Source of the DNA: Catenovulum agarivorans YM01
GTDB lineage: Bacteria; Pseudomonadota; Gammaproteobacteria; Enterobacterales; Alteromonadaceae
Length of the DNA stretch: 64,000 bases
Direction: 5' to 3'
Assembly: GCF_000281085.1 (NCBI RefSeq)
Contig: NZ_JH767525.1
Location: forward strand, 307 to 64,306
The notes beneath the pieces were generated by a model, which had not been told where the DNA came from, searched no databases, and saw nothing but the letters and a program-made list of their open reading frames with translations. Numbering within the stretch: the first letter of the stretch is position 1; each line of letters starts with the position of its first letter. Both the position numbers and the translations under genes were made by a program. Of the stretch, positions 37,204 through 47,353 are shown one piece after another.

Positions 37204-38886
37204 TTAAGCTGAGTTGTCTACTTCCACCAGCAGTTTTTGCTCATGTATACGGTATATAACCTTAGCTAAATTATCAAACTCATTAGCATGCGTCACCATA
37301 ATAACAGTGTACTGCTGAAAAATTTTTGCTAGTTTTTGCACATATAATTGCCTGCTGTGCTCATCTAACATAGAAGTGGGCTCATCTAATAATAATATTT
37401 TAGGTTTTAGTAACAAAGCACGTGCCAAGGCTATTTTCTGTTTTTGCCCACCAGATAATTTGGTGCCACCTTCACCAACACGTGTTTGATATTGCTCAGG
37501 TAATTGTTGGATAAAGTCATGCGCACCTGCCTCTATACTCGCTTGTATTACCTGCTCCATACTCGCCTGCGGTAAGCCATAACAAATATTTTCAAATATG
37601 CTTCCGTCACACAGACTTACATTCTGTGGAACATAGCCTATACAGCGCCTTAAACTAGGCAAACTAGCCACATTTATATTGGTGTCGCCAACATAGATAT
37701 TTCCGTTAGTAGGTTGCAGAAACCTTAGCAACAAGTTTAACAAGGTGGATTTTCCTGTGCCATTGTTGCCTTTTATAATTATCGTCGTCTTGTATGGAAC
37801 AGACAGATTTACTTGTGAATAGAGTTTTTGTTGCGGGGAAAAAGCAAAGGTAAGATTTTCTAAACGGATATCAAAATTGGCTATGTCACTGACATCAACT
37901 AACTCATCATTATCTTCATCTTGAGCATACTCCTTTTCAATCGCAAATATATTGTCGATACGCCTCATCGCAGCTAACGCCTGAATAGTTTGCCCATACA
38001 TATTGGCTAATGCGCTAACAGGGCGAGAAAATAACAAACCATACATCAATAAAGTCACTAACTCAGGGATAGTGATTAATCCCTGTTTGTAGCCAATGGC
38101 ACAAACCAATACAGTCACTAAAATACCTGCAGAGAATAAAAATTGAACCAAAGGAGATAATACGGCCTGAGTTTTGAGTTGTTTTTGCCTAAGCGACTGC
38201 AAGGCGTATGCATTGTTTCTGTATTTAGCGGACTCGTACTGCTCTCTAGCAAAAGCTTTAATTAGCTGAATGCTCGATATGTTTTCGGATGCAATCGCCA
38301 TTGCGCTCGACTGACGTTCCAACACGTTTTCGCTTAAAGGTTTTAAATATCGCGCCAACAATTTAACTAACAGAAAAAACACTGGCACCATAGCGGCTAT
38401 CAACAAGGTCACTGTTATATTTATCGATGCCATCAGTATTAAACAACCACCACCAATCAGCACAATTGGAATACTAGTGGTTATTACACCAGTTAGAAAA
38501 TTTGCCACAATTGCCGCATCGTTACTCAGTAAAGAGAGTGTTGCGCCTTTTTTATTTTCAGCAAAATAACTGATGGGCAAGTGTTGAATATGATCGTATA
38601 AACGACAGCTTAAATCCGTTAGAACTTCAGCTCCAACAAAGTTACTCCGATAGGTTGAGATAAAACGAAATATAGCTTGAATAAAAAACAAAGCGATCCA
38701 CAAAATCGCGATCTCAGAATATTGCAACCCAAAAAAATGCAGCCCGTCCAACATTGCTGCGGAAAACTTTCCAGCAAGAAGTGGCGTCAAAATGCCTGCT
38801 AAACTCTCTAATATAAGGAAAAGCACCACATAAGATAAATTCCTTTTATGGTACCTAAGGTATTTTAAAAAATTAAATATCAAAGG
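37204..38886 (-). CDS. Lasso-peptide ABC exporter (D protein, McjD-like)
   Basis: 560 residues from ATG 38886 (TTG 38919 is also in frame). Six-span ABC exporter domain (residues 1-310), then the nucleotide-binding domain: Walker A IIKGNNGTGKST, signature LSGGQKQKIALARAL, Walker B ILLLDEPTSMLDE. No N-terminal peptidase C39 domain, as expected when B1/B2 do the cutting. Followed by B1 and B2, it is the export and self-immunity pump of the cluster. A lipid or glycan flippase role cannot be ruled out from sequence alone. Confidence 0.82.
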   Translation of the reverse strand, partial: PLIFNFLKYLRYHKRNLSYVVLFLILESLAGILTPLLAGKFSAAMLDGLHFFGLQYSEIAILWIALFFIQAIFRFISTYRSNFVGAEVLTDLSCRLYDHIQHLPISYFAENKKGATLSLLSNDAAIVANFLTGVITTSIPIVLIGGGCLILMASINITVTLLIAAMVPVFFLLVKLLARYLKPLSENVLERQSSAMAIASENISSIQLIKAFAREQYESAKYRNNAYALQSLRQKQLKTQAVLSPLVQFLFSAGILVTVLVCAIGYKQGLITIPELVTLLMYGLLFSRPVSALANMYGQTIQALAAMRRIDNIFAIEKEYAQDEDNDELVDVSDIANFDIRLENLTFAFSPQQKLYSQVNLSVPYKTTIIIKGNNGTGKSTLLNLLLRFLQPTNGNIYVGDTNINVASLPSLRRCIGYVPQNVSLCDGSIFENICYGLPQASMEQVIQASIEAGAHDFIQQLPEQYQTRVGEGGTKLSGGQKQKIALARALLLKPKILLLDEPTSMLDEHSRQLYVQKLAKIFQQYTVIMVTHANEFDNLAKVIYRIHEQKLLVEVDNSA

Positions 38887-38961
38887 CATAGCAGTCCAAT
38901 AACCTGAGTAATCCAACAAGCTTGGTGGTTAAAATATCACATACTTTAAAACACGAGTAAA

Positions 38962-39423
38962 TTACTGACTCAACTGCGCAATTTTTGCTTGGTCGAGGTA
39001 TTTCTCAAATGCCCCAATGGTCTGTGATACGTTTTGATTACTCATAAGCTCTTGCATCGCAACTTCACCAACTAATCTAAACGCACCTTCAATTGCCAAC
39101 GAGCCACTTTCTTTAAGTGCAGCTTTAGCTTGTGCTGGGCAGTCACTGGTTAATAAACGCGTTATTAAACCACCAACGAATTGATTCGAACTATCGTGAT
39201 CTTTATCAGTAATTTTCGAAAACGGCATAATTTCTGGGTGAGCTGACATAGCAAAAAATATCCATTTGGCTAAATCTTTACGCTCGCGCCCATTGAGAGA
39301 ATCAACCAGACAAGTGCCTAACTGCTGAGTAGCTGTATATCCTTGGCTAGGTGCAGCCTGTACTACTGTCGCAGAAAATAAGATACCATTTACCAATAGC
39401 ATACTTGTTATAAATTTTTTCAT
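38962..39423 (-). CDS. Unknown secreted protein upstream of the lasso ABC exporter
   Basis: 153 residues. The signal peptide is MKKFITSMLLVNGILFSATVVQA-APS (cut about 23). The mature part is mostly helical with two Cys (GTCLVDSL, TSDCPAQAK) that could form a disulfide. The text NGRERKDLAKWIFFAMSAHPEI looks conserved but no family is recognised with certainty. It is the first gene of the minus unit leading to the ABC exporter, B1 and B2 (75 bases to the exporter start), so it might be part of the lasso system. Confidence 0.65.
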   Translation of the reverse strand: MKKFITSMLLVNGILFSATVVQAAPSQGYTATQQLGTCLVDSLNGRERKDLAKWIFFAMSAHPEIMPFSKITDKDHDSSNQFVGGLITRLLTSDCPAQAKAALKESGSLAIEGAFRLVGEVAMQELMSNQNVSQTIGAFEKYLDQAKIAQLSQ

Positions 39424-39502
39424 TTCCTTTAACCCTATTTTAATTTTGCATAAAGTCTAACACTAACCCTGTTTCTAACAAAAAACCTGCTAAAAACCAA
39501 GT

Positions 39503-41398
39503 TCAACTTTTACGCTTAGCATATTTTGCTTTGCGTTTACGTTTGTTGTCGTACAGCACTTCATCAGCGCGTTTTATCGCATAATCTATATCAACAAAAT
39601 CGTCTCGCGCAAAGCTGTAATAACCAATGCTAATGCCAAAATGAAAGGCTAAATTTTGTTGCTGGTTTATCGCTTCCAATTTTTGTTGCAGCCGATTAAT
39701 AATATTTTGTGCGGTAAATGCGTCTATGTCGGCGGCTATTACAAATTCATCACCGCCCATACGCGCAACTATATCTGCATCTCTAAATACATGTTTTAAA
39801 CTGTCTGCGGCGAGTTTTATTGCACTGTCACCGGCTGCATGGCTTAAGGTGTCATTAATGGATTTTAAGTTGTCTAAGTCTGCGTAAAAAAAGGTAAATT
39901 GATTCGCGTCTGAGTGCTTAAACAGGTAATCAAAATTTTGGTAAAAGCCTCTGCGGTTATGCACTTGCGTCATATCATCTATAGTAGACATGCGCTGCAA
40001 AGATTTATTATGCGTGGCTAATTGGGCATTTTTTTGCTGCAGCACATCCAATAAATATTCATTTTTATGTGCCATTTTCTGCATTTTTTCGAGAATACGA
40101 ATAGTGTTTAATGTAGTCGCAATATTTACACTAATTTCTTGTAAGTCTTGTAAACGCCCCTGCTCCATATCAAATACAACAAATCCAAAGTGGCTGCTGG
40201 CATAAAACAGATTACGTACAACCAAACAAGAAAATTCATCACTAGAAAATTGCTCACTTGGCAATAATTCTAATGTTGGAAACATACAGCGCGATTCAAA
40301 CTCTTTTCTTTGCCCTTTGTGATAACAATAAATAAGTTCAGAGTACTGCGGTGGCTCGGTTGTTTCAGTTACTTCAAATGCATCATCTAAATAACAACTT
40401 ATATAACAGCCTGATATGCCTCTAAACTGCAGTGCAGTAGTGAGTTTGGCGAAAAAATCTTGATAGCTCAAAGACTGAGTATTGTCGTATAAATTAAAGT
40501 CTTCAGTGAAGAGTTTTTGCGAAGAACTTTCGACTTTACTTTGATAATGACAGCCACAAGACTGGCGATAAATAAGTGGTGTATCGTGCAGAATTAGCTG
40601 AGGTTTGTTTGGATCGCCCTCTTTTAATAACCGCACAGCATCAGCCGACATTTTTTCATGCGGATGCTCCACTGTGGTCAGTTGCGGCGAAACTAGTTTT
40701 GCATTGGTTGAGTTATCAAAGCCAACAACAGCAATTTTACCAACTAATTCAGGTTTAAAATTATTGATGTAATCTAGTACCGCAATCGCTGATTCATCGT
40801 TTGGAAAAATAATCGCATCGGGTAAACAATCTTGAGCAAATATCTGTTTGGCAACATTGAGAGCTTCGGTTGAATTCCAACTGAGTTGATATATTTGTGC
40901 TTGTGCAAACAAGTTGTGTTTTTCTAATACTTGTTTAGATGCTTCAAAACGACGCGTCGCTTCATCAGAATTGAGTGGGCCACGCATTAGCGCAAATTTT
41001 TTGTAGCCATGAACACTAATTAAATGTTCGGCCAACTCAGCTGAACCATTTTCACTACGCAGGCGAATTGTGTGGCAAAGAGTGCGGTCGAAATAATAAT
41101 TAACCACATTGTTGTCGAGCGGTGTTAAAAAGTGTTTTTGATACAAATCTGTTGGATATTCATCTGGCGCCGCTGCGGTTGTTACAATTAGCCCATCAAC
41201 TGAGTTTTTTGAGACAAACCTATAAATAAAATTTTGCTGCTGATGACCATAACTCAACGAGGTTAAACACCTGCCTTCAAACGCAACCAACAAAGCCTTG
41301 TTGGCCAAACATTCTTGTTTTAAGGATTTGAAAATCCGCATGTTGTTGTTGCGGACTATCTCACTAATAATTAACCCTACGCGTTGCCGTTTCACCAT
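39503..41398 (-). CDS. LacI-type sugar-binding sensor fused to a GGDEF diguanylate cyclase
   Basis: 631 residues from ATG 41398. Residues 1-290 follow the periplasmic-binding/LacI core (RVGLIISEIVRNNNMRIFKSL, VDGLIVTTAAAP, IAVVGFDNSTNAKLVSPQLTTVEHP). There is no HTH and no signal peptide, so it senses a cytosolic ligand. A GAF-like middle and a coiled coil (about 430-465) lead to a GGDEF domain with an intact ARMGGDEF motif, predicted to make c-di-GMP. The DNA just upstream is a long inverted repeat. Confidence 0.87.
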   Translation of the reverse strand: MVKRQRVGLIISEIVRNNNMRIFKSLKQECLANKALLVAFEGRCLTSLSYGHQQQNFIYRFVSKNSVDGLIVTTAAAPDEYPTDLYQKHFLTPLDNNVVNYYFDRTLCHTIRLRSENGSAELAEHLISVHGYKKFALMRGPLNSDEATRRFEASKQVLEKHNLFAQAQIYQLSWNSTEALNVAKQIFAQDCLPDAIIFPNDESAIAVLDYINNFKPELVGKIAVVGFDNSTNAKLVSPQLTTVEHPHEKMSADAVRLLKEGDPNKPQLILHDTPLIYRQSCGCHYQSKVESSSQKLFTEDFNLYDNTQSLSYQDFFAKLTTALQFRGISGCYISCYLDDAFEVTETTEPPQYSELIYCYHKGQRKEFESRCMFPTLELLPSEQFSSDEFSCLVVRNLFYASSHFGFVVFDMEQGRLQDLQEISVNIATTLNTIRILEKMQKMAHKNEYLLDVLQQKNAQLATHNKSLQRMSTIDDMTQVHNRRGFYQNFDYLFKHSDANQFTFFYADLDNLKSINDTLSHAAGDSAIKLAADSLKHVFRDADIVARMGGDEFVIAADIDAFTAQNIINRLQQKLEAINQQQNLAFHFGISIGYYSFARDDFVDIDYAIKRADEVLYDNKRKRKAKYAKRKS

Positions 41399-41401
41399 CA
41401 A

Positions 41402-41450
41402 ATAAACACAATTGAACTAACCTAAATTAAGATTAGTTCAATTTGTTTAT
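41402..41450. repeat. Long inverted repeat between cytochrome and diguanylate cyclase genes
   Basis: Arms 41402-41420 and 41433-41450 match over 18 bp with one extra C in the left arm and enclose a 12-base loop. The core half-site is TTAGTTCAA/TTGAACTAA. The AT-rich stem has no classical T-run. It lies directly before the diguanylate cyclase start and after the cytochrome stop. It could be an operator or a terminator. Confidence 0.7.
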
Positions 41451-41468
41451 ATGGCTAGTCAGAGTGAC

Positions 41469-43634
41469 TTATAAAGCGTTAATTCTCTGATACATCATGC
41501 GGTTGTTGAGCTTTTGTGCCATGTATAAAGCTAAATCTTTTAAATCTCGATTTGCCGCTAAATCATTTTTGTGCTGCCACAATTTTTGTAACGCTTGATT
41601 GGTTTGTCCCAAGTTATCCATCAATAAAGTGTAGGTATACAAATATTGGCTTGGATTAAATGAATTAGTATAAGCCTGCTCTGCATGTGTAAGCGCTTGT
41701 TGGTATTGTTTAATGCGAATTAAATGCAGTGCATAACTATAGTGGATATCGGCCGAATTAGGATTATGTGTTAAGCCTTGTTTAAGCACTTTTTCAACCA
41801 TAGGGTCTTGCTGCATATTACGATAAATATCCGCTAAATTAACGTAAGCAGGAGCAAAATATGGCTCTATTTCTGTGGTGCGTTTAAACTGTTCAAGCGC
41901 TTTATTCACTTCACCTTGGCGATATAAATCATTGGCATAATTGAGCCTACCTTCAGCCCGCCAACTGTTTATTTGCATAAACTGATTGTATTCATCAAAT
42001 GCTTGTTTAAAGGTTTTTCCGTCAACTTTTGCATCGATCAGAGCTTGTGCTGCTGCAACTCTTACCGCTTTTAATTTATCTTGCAACAAAGGTTGAATAA
42101 GTGGCGTGCGTTCAGTAGCTGGTACTAAACTAGCAACTTGAGCTGCGGCAATGCGAATTAACGGATCATCATTTTTAACAAAAGGAGTCAGTTGCTTGGC
42201 TGTTACTTGTGGAAAATAATAAGCCAACATACGAAGCAAAGTCGCACGCTTCATAACATCCAATTCTAAATTAGCAGCCAAGGTTAGGTGTTGGTCTAAA
42301 CTGCTTGGTTGACCTGCATGAATTTGCATATATTGCACAAGTTCGGCTGGTGTTTTGGCATTGTGTCCGTACCATTTTTTTATCTGGTTCTCGGCCCATT
42401 TGTTAGTTTTATTTTGTCCATCAGCATCCTTTGCATGGCAACTCACACAAGCATTAGGTGTTGCAAATGCATCTGACAAATGTGGTCGCGGAATGCTAAA
42501 ACTATGATCGCGCCTAGCATCTACACCCATATAAGTCGTGGTTGGCATATGGCAACTGACACACTCTGCCCCTTCGCTACCTATAGGGTGTTTATGATGC
42601 AGCTCCACATTGTAGGTATTCACTTCATGACATTGTAAACACAAACCATTGCTATCTGATTTTATTTTATAGGTATGCGGGTCGTGACAATCGATACAAT
42701 TCACTCCAGCTTCAAACATTTTGCTTTGTTTGAAGGAGCCATGCACATAAACTTCTTCTTTAATTTGTCCATCAGCATAATACAAAGGTGGTACTAAAAA
42801 TTCTGGCAAGAATTGGTCTAAAAACGGATTGTTAGCCGTAATTCCATCGGTTAGTGGACTACGAAGTGCATGGCACGCATAACAATCATCCATAAACTGA
42901 TTGTCTCTTGGTTTGCCATTTAAACTATGCCACTGAGCAATTTTAGCTTCAGTTGCAAACTGCCATACACCATCAATTTTTTTAGTACTTTGGTAGTTAT
43001 CATCAGCATGTTTAGCATCTACTGTATGGCAGGAAACACAACCAATATTTATATTGTCCCATGTACTCTCAAAGCCATCATTTACCGGATTGTAGTTACG
43101 TTTCAATCCATCTGAGTGACAGTCAGCGCACATACCATTCCAGTTTTGTAATGGCTGCAACCAATGCAATCTATCTTGCTCTTGAATATACTCTTGACTA
43201 TGGATGTGATACCAACGCTGACCCCCCTCTTCTTTACTGCGGCTATCCCATGTAAATGGAAAAACCTGCTTTTTGCCGTCGGGCATGTCGACTAAATATT
43301 GCTGCAATGGATAATGGCCAAACACGTAATCTATTTGGTATTCAGTGATTTTTGCTGGCGTGGTCGATCGGTCGGTAATTTTTGCTTTGAATTTGTTGTT
43401 AGCTTTAAAAAATTCAACATTTTGTTGAAAATAGCTGAGTTTTGCATTGTTAAAATCGCCCAACACAGTTTTGTCGCTGACGATATCCATTGCTTTAGCA
43501 TGATCGGACTTTAACCAGCTATCCGCGACATCTTTATGGCAACTGATACAGTTTTCAGATGCAAACGTTTTACCTAAAAATGCAAAAAAAATCAGGCTAC
43601 AACAAAATATTTTATTTAAGGTTTTTAACCACAT
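41469..43634 (-). CDS. Octaheme c-type cytochrome with HEAT/TPR C terminus
   Basis: 721 residues. The signal peptide ends about residue 25 (LGKTFA-SE). Eight CxxCH motifs: CISCH, CADCH, CVSCH, CYACH, CIDCH, CLQCH, CVSCH and CVSCH, spread over residues 29-400. The C-terminal 280 residues hold HEAT-like (DPLIRIAAAQVASLV) and TPR repeats (PAYVNLADIYRNMQ, ADIHYSYALHLIR). Such multiheme-TPR proteins act in periplasmic electron transfer, often on nitrogen or sulfur compounds. No partner oxidoreductase is next to it, so the substrate is unknown. Confidence 0.88.
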   Translation of the reverse strand: MWLKTLNKIFCCSLIFFAFLGKTFASENCISCHKDVADSWLKSDHAKAMDIVSDKTVLGDFNNAKLSYFQQNVEFFKANNKFKAKITDRSTTPAKITEYQIDYVFGHYPLQQYLVDMPDGKKQVFPFTWDSRSKEEGGQRWYHIHSQEYIQEQDRLHWLQPLQNWNGMCADCHSDGLKRNYNPVNDGFESTWDNINIGCVSCHTVDAKHADDNYQSTKKIDGVWQFATEAKIAQWHSLNGKPRDNQFMDDCYACHALRSPLTDGITANNPFLDQFLPEFLVPPLYYADGQIKEEVYVHGSFKQSKMFEAGVNCIDCHDPHTYKIKSDSNGLCLQCHEVNTYNVELHHKHPIGSEGAECVSCHMPTTTYMGVDARRDHSFSIPRPHLSDAFATPNACVSCHAKDADGQNKTNKWAENQIKKWYGHNAKTPAELVQYMQIHAGQPSSLDQHLTLAANLELDVMKRATLLRMLAYYFPQVTAKQLTPFVKNDDPLIRIAAAQVASLVPATERTPLIQPLLQDKLKAVRVAAAQALIDAKVDGKTFKQAFDEYNQFMQINSWRAEGRLNYANDLYRQGEVNKALEQFKRTTEIEPYFAPAYVNLADIYRNMQQDPMVEKVLKQGLTHNPNSADIHYSYALHLIRIKQYQQALTHAEQAYTNSFNPSQYLYTYTLLMDNLGQTNQALQKLWQHKNDLAANRDLKDLALYMAQKLNNRMMYQRINAL

Positions 43635-43701
43635 AACAACTAAAGCTCATCGATTTATTTGGGGTTGGGTACCTCCGCAAATACCCAACCATTTCTACGC
43701 A

Positions 43702-44553
43702 TTATGAAGACTTATTTTGCGCTTGTATATGTTGCTGCAACATCTCTTTAACTATGCGTAATTCACTTTGCACATCATCTAATGTTGGTTCAACTTTGCC
43801 TTGCTCTTTGTATTTTTCTGCTCGCGCTTTGGCATGCTCTTGCTCCATCACGCTAACTACTATACCAATCACCATATTCAAAAAGGCGAAAGCAGATAAA
43901 AAGATAAAGGTTAAATAATATATCCAGCTGAGTGGATAAACCTCCATAGTTTCGTACATTACATCAGTCCAGTCTTCAAAAGTCATAACCCTGAACAGAG
44001 TTAATAGCGCGATAGTGATATCGCCCCATAAAACTGGATTAATGTTGGCAAACAAAGTGCTGCCAACGGCTGCGTATATATAAAAGATAATAAACATTAG
44101 CAACATAACATAACCCAATTGCGGTAATGCTTTTACTAACGAGGTTAATAAGATGCGTAATTCGGGAATTATCGACACCATACGTAAAACGCGGAATACC
44201 CGAATTAACCGACCTATGACCGCCATTTCTGAGTTATCAACCGGAATTAAGCTGACGAATACAATGAGTGTGTCGAAGCAGTTCCAAAACGAGGTAAAGA
44301 AACGTTTTTTGTTTTTATCGGCAATAAAACGAATACTGATTTCAATTAAGAAAAATACCGTTATAAAATAATCTAACCAGTTGGTTAATTGGATTACGCT
44401 GTCTGGCAATGGATAAGTTTTTGCGCCTATCAGAAGCGCAGAAATAACGATTACGGATATAACAAAAATTTCAAAAGCTTTATTGCTTTTTAACTGCTCA
44501 AAACGATCTTGAATAATTTCAAATCGACTCATATTTGCACAGGTGTTTTCCAC
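43702..44553 (-). CDS. Voltage-gated cation channel (BacNav-like)
   Basis: 283 residues, six spans. S4 carries spaced arginines (GRLIRVFRVLRMVS). The pore loop LLTLFRVMTFEDWTDVMYE gives a selectivity filter TFEDW, richer in acid than the TLESW of NaChBac. The C terminus is a predicted coiled coil (DDVQSELRIVKEMLQQHI) for tetramer assembly. Start GTG 44553 has GGAG nine bases upstream; ATG 44532 lacks a ribosome site. Sodium is the usual ion; calcium permeability is possible given the Asp in the filter. Confidence 0.87.
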   Translation of the reverse strand: MENTCANMSRFEIIQDRFEQLKSNKAFEIFVISVIVISALLIGAKTYPLPDSVIQLTNWLDYFITVFFLIEISIRFIADKNKKRFFTSFWNCFDTLIVFVSLIPVDNSEMAVIGRLIRVFRVLRMVSIIPELRILLTSLVKALPQLGYVMLLMFIIFYIYAAVGSTLFANINPVLWGDITIALLTLFRVMTFEDWTDVMYETMEVYPLSWIYYLTFIFLSAFAFLNMVIGIVVSVMEQEHAKARAEKYKEQGKVEPTLDDVQSELRIVKEMLQQHIQAQNKSS

Positions 44554-44652
44554 TTACATATGCTCCAACAAAGAGAAAGGTTTGCTACAAAAAATTGCGG
44601 CGATTTTAGCATATTCAATAGAAAAACCTGTGCTCTTTACAAAAATTTTAAT

Positions 44653-46881
44653 CTAGCTCTTCACCCTCAATCTATTGGCATTTAACACCACAGTTACCGA
44701 CGACAAAGCCATTGCAAGCCCAGCTATCATTGGGTTTAAGATAAAGCCTAAACTTGGGTATAACACACCTGCAGCAATCGGTATTGCCGCGCTGTTATAG
44801 GCAAATGCCGCAAATAAATTTTGTTTGATGTTTGTATAAGTGGCTTGGCTAACATCAATTGCCTCTATCACTGTGCTTAGTGAGCCGTGCATCAACACTA
44901 TATCGGCACTTTGCATGGCGATGTCTGTACCTTGCCCCATAGCAAAACCAATATCAGCCGTAGCCAAAGCAGGCGCGTCGTTGATACCATCACCCACCAT
45001 AGCAACAATTGACTCTGGCTTAGTTTGTTTAATTTGGGCGATTTTATCGCGTTTGTCGACTGGGCTTAATTCTGCATAAACCAGGTTAATCCCCAAAGAG
45101 CTCGCAACTTTATTGGCAACGGCTCGGTTGTCGCCAGTTAACATCACAATATCTATACCCCGTTGCTGCAAGCTTTGAATGCTTATTAAACTATCGTCCC
45201 TAATTTTATCTTCTATACAAAATACGCTGTGCAATTTCTTATTTATCGCGACATAAACCAGCGTATTTGCTTGTTGTTGAATCTCCTCAGACAAAAGAAG
45301 GGAGTCAGTTGCTACCCCATTATTTTGCAACCAACTAATATTACCAATTAACACCTGCTTGCCCTGACATATACCGACCACACCTTTGCCAACAGTTGCA
45401 GAAAATTCACTGACGTCTATTGGTTTAACTGCATATTCGCCGGTTAAATAATTAACCATAGCTTGGGCTAATGGATGTTCGGATAAAGCCTCAACGCTAG
45501 CAATACGCTGTAAATCATCTGTATCACAGTCGCTTTTAATAAAATGTACTTGGCTAACTTCAGGCTTGCCTTGGGTAATGGTACCTGTTTTATCTAAAAC
45601 TAAAGTGGTTATTTTACCAGCACGCTCAATAGCGTCACCATTTTTATACAAGACACCTAATTTAGCCGCGCGCCCTACCCCCACCATAATCGACATTGGC
45701 GTCGCCAAACCTAAAGCACAGGGGCAAGCAATGATTAATACCGAGGTTGTTATCACTAGAGCATATGCTAGCTGGGGCTCAGGCCCTAGCAGCCACCAAA
45801 CAATACCGCTGATAACAGCGATTAACATCACCACGGGTACAAATACGCTGGCTATTTTGTCCACCAGCCGACTTATTTGAGGTTTGGTGTTTTGTGCTTG
45901 TTTTACTGTTGCAATAATTTGTGCAAGTAAAGTGTCTTGCCCGACCCGTTTGGCAATAAATTTAAGCGTACCTGTTTGGTTAATACTGCCAGCAACTAAC
46001 TTATCACCAGCCATTTTACTGACTGCGATTGGCTCGCCAGTTAACATAGATTCATCGACATAACTAGCACCACTTTGCACTTCACCATCAACAGGTATTT
46101 TTTCGCCGGGTTTAACCAAAACACAGTCGCCCTGTTTTACCTGCTCGAGTGCTATGGCTTGCGTTTTGCCATTTATTTCAACCCAAGCAGTTTTACTCTG
46201 CAATTGAATCAGTTGGCTAATGGCATCAGATGCATTACTGCGTGCTTTTAGCTCTAAAGCTAAACCTAAGTTAACTAAACCCAATATCACCACAGCCGCT
46301 TCAAAATACATAAATCTAGCATTTGACGGAAAAAGCTCTGGCAAAACGACAACTAAAAATGAATAACCCCAAGCCGTTAAAGTGCCTAACGAAACTAAGG
46401 TGTGCATATTGGCCTGTTTATGCTTGAGGTTTTGCCAAGCACTTAGGTAGAAATGTTTGCCTGAGATAAACATGACTAACGCAATAGTCACAGCAACAAC
46501 TAACCACATTGTTTGTTCAAAGATATTGGTTATTTGCATACTGCCACCAAACCATTCGTACAGCATTAAACCAGTACCAAATGCCAAAGCAGTAGCCGCT
46601 TGTATATATTTCTTTCTATATTCATCAATGGCTTGCTGCTGATTTTGTGCAAGCTGTTCAGCTTGGTTTTCACTAGCAATTAATTTCGCGCCGTAACCAA
46701 GTTGGGTGACAGCCTTAATTAACTCATCAACATGGCTACTAGCTTCAACTTCAACTGTGCGATCAGCAAAATTCATTTTTGCTTGTACAACACCTGCTTG
46801 TTTATTCAGCGTGGTTTCAATTTTATTAACGCAAGAAGCGCAAGACGCACCATCAATTGCTAAATTGTATTTAGTCATCAT
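44653..46881 (-). CDS. copA: Copper-exporting P1B-type ATPase
   Basis: 742 residues. One N-terminal heavy-metal domain with GASCASC (about 12-18), eight spans, the [10 protein letters not shown] transmembrane metal site, phosphorylation site DKTGT, TGDN and [10 protein letters not shown] motifs, and the HP motif SEHPLAQA. It exports Cu(I) from the cytosol. It starts 12 bases after the MerR-type regulator and is the last gene of the copper block. AAGGGG lies upstream of tandem ATG codons (46881/46878). Confidence 0.94.
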   Translation of the reverse strand: MMTKYNLAIDGASCASCVNKIETTLNKQAGVVQAKMNFADRTVEVEASSHVDELIKAVTQLGYGAKLIASENQAEQLAQNQQQAIDEYRKKYIQAATALAFGTGLMLYEWFGGSMQITNIFEQTMWLVVAVTIALVMFISGKHFYLSAWQNLKHKQANMHTLVSLGTLTAWGYSFLVVVLPELFPSNARFMYFEAAVVILGLVNLGLALELKARSNASDAISQLIQLQSKTAWVEINGKTQAIALEQVKQGDCVLVKPGEKIPVDGEVQSGASYVDESMLTGEPIAVSKMAGDKLVAGSINQTGTLKFIAKRVGQDTLLAQIIATVKQAQNTKPQISRLVDKIASVFVPVVMLIAVISGIVWWLLGPEPQLAYALVITTSVLIIACPCALGLATPMSIMVGVGRAAKLGVLYKNGDAIERAGKITTLVLDKTGTITQGKPEVSQVHFIKSDCDTDDLQRIASVEALSEHPLAQAMVNYLTGEYAVKPIDVSEFSATVGKGVVGICQGKQVLIGNISWLQNNGVATDSLLLSEEIQQQANTLVYVAINKKLHSVFCIEDKIRDDSLISIQSLQQRGIDIVMLTGDNRAVANKVASSLGINLVYAELSPVDKRDKIAQIKQTKPESIVAMVGDGINDAPALATADIGFAMGQGTDIAMQSADIVLMHGSLSTVIEAIDVSQATYTNIKQNLFAAFAYNSAAIPIAAGVLYPSLGFILNPMIAGLAMALSSVTVVLNANRLRVKS

Positions 46882-46893
46882 CCGCCCCTTGGT

Positions 46894-47304
46894 TTATTGT
46901 TGAAACGAACCAATTAGATGACAAATATGTTCACTATCAGGTAATTGATCTTGTTGGTCTTGCCAGCTCTCCAGCGCCAGCGTCATTTTTTGATGCAATT
47001 GCTGCATCTGCTTAATTTTTTCTTCAACTTCATGCAAACGTTGCTCGATAAGTTTGCGCACAGTCGGACAAGCCGACTGACCACAATCGGCTTTATCTAA
47101 AATATCGCTGATGTCAGCTACCGAAAATCCTAATTGCCGTGCCGATAAAATAAAGCGCAACCTCGCCTGCTGCTCACTATTAAACAATTTGTAGCCATTG
47201 GCTGATTTTGTCGCTGTTATTAAGCCTAAACGTGCGTAATACCTGACTGTATCCGCCGTCGTATTTAGTGCTTTCGCTAGTTCGTTAACCTGTAACATAG
47301 TCAC
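46894..47304 (-). CDS. MerR-family metal-responsive regulator (CueR-like)
   Basis: 136 residues. N-terminal HTH (NELAKALNTTADTVRYYARLGLI), a dimer helix, and a metal loop near residue 80 with ADCGQSACPTV. The two Cys four residues apart plus CP resemble copper/heavy-metal MerR members. It probably activates copA and neighbours when Cu(I) is high. It lies between cusA and copA on the same strand with 49 bases upstream, where an imperfect 17-bp dyad (47318-47334) could be its site. Confidence 0.85.
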   Translation of the reverse strand: MTMLQVNELAKALNTTADTVRYYARLGLITATKSANGYKLFNSEQQARLRFILSARQLGFSVADISDILDKADCGQSACPTVRKLIEQRLHEVEEKIKQMQQLHQKMTLALESWQDQQDQLPDSEHICHLIGSFQQ

Positions 47305-47353
47305 TCCTAATACACTTGTAACTTTTAAACTAACATCAGCTTAGACCTGCGTG

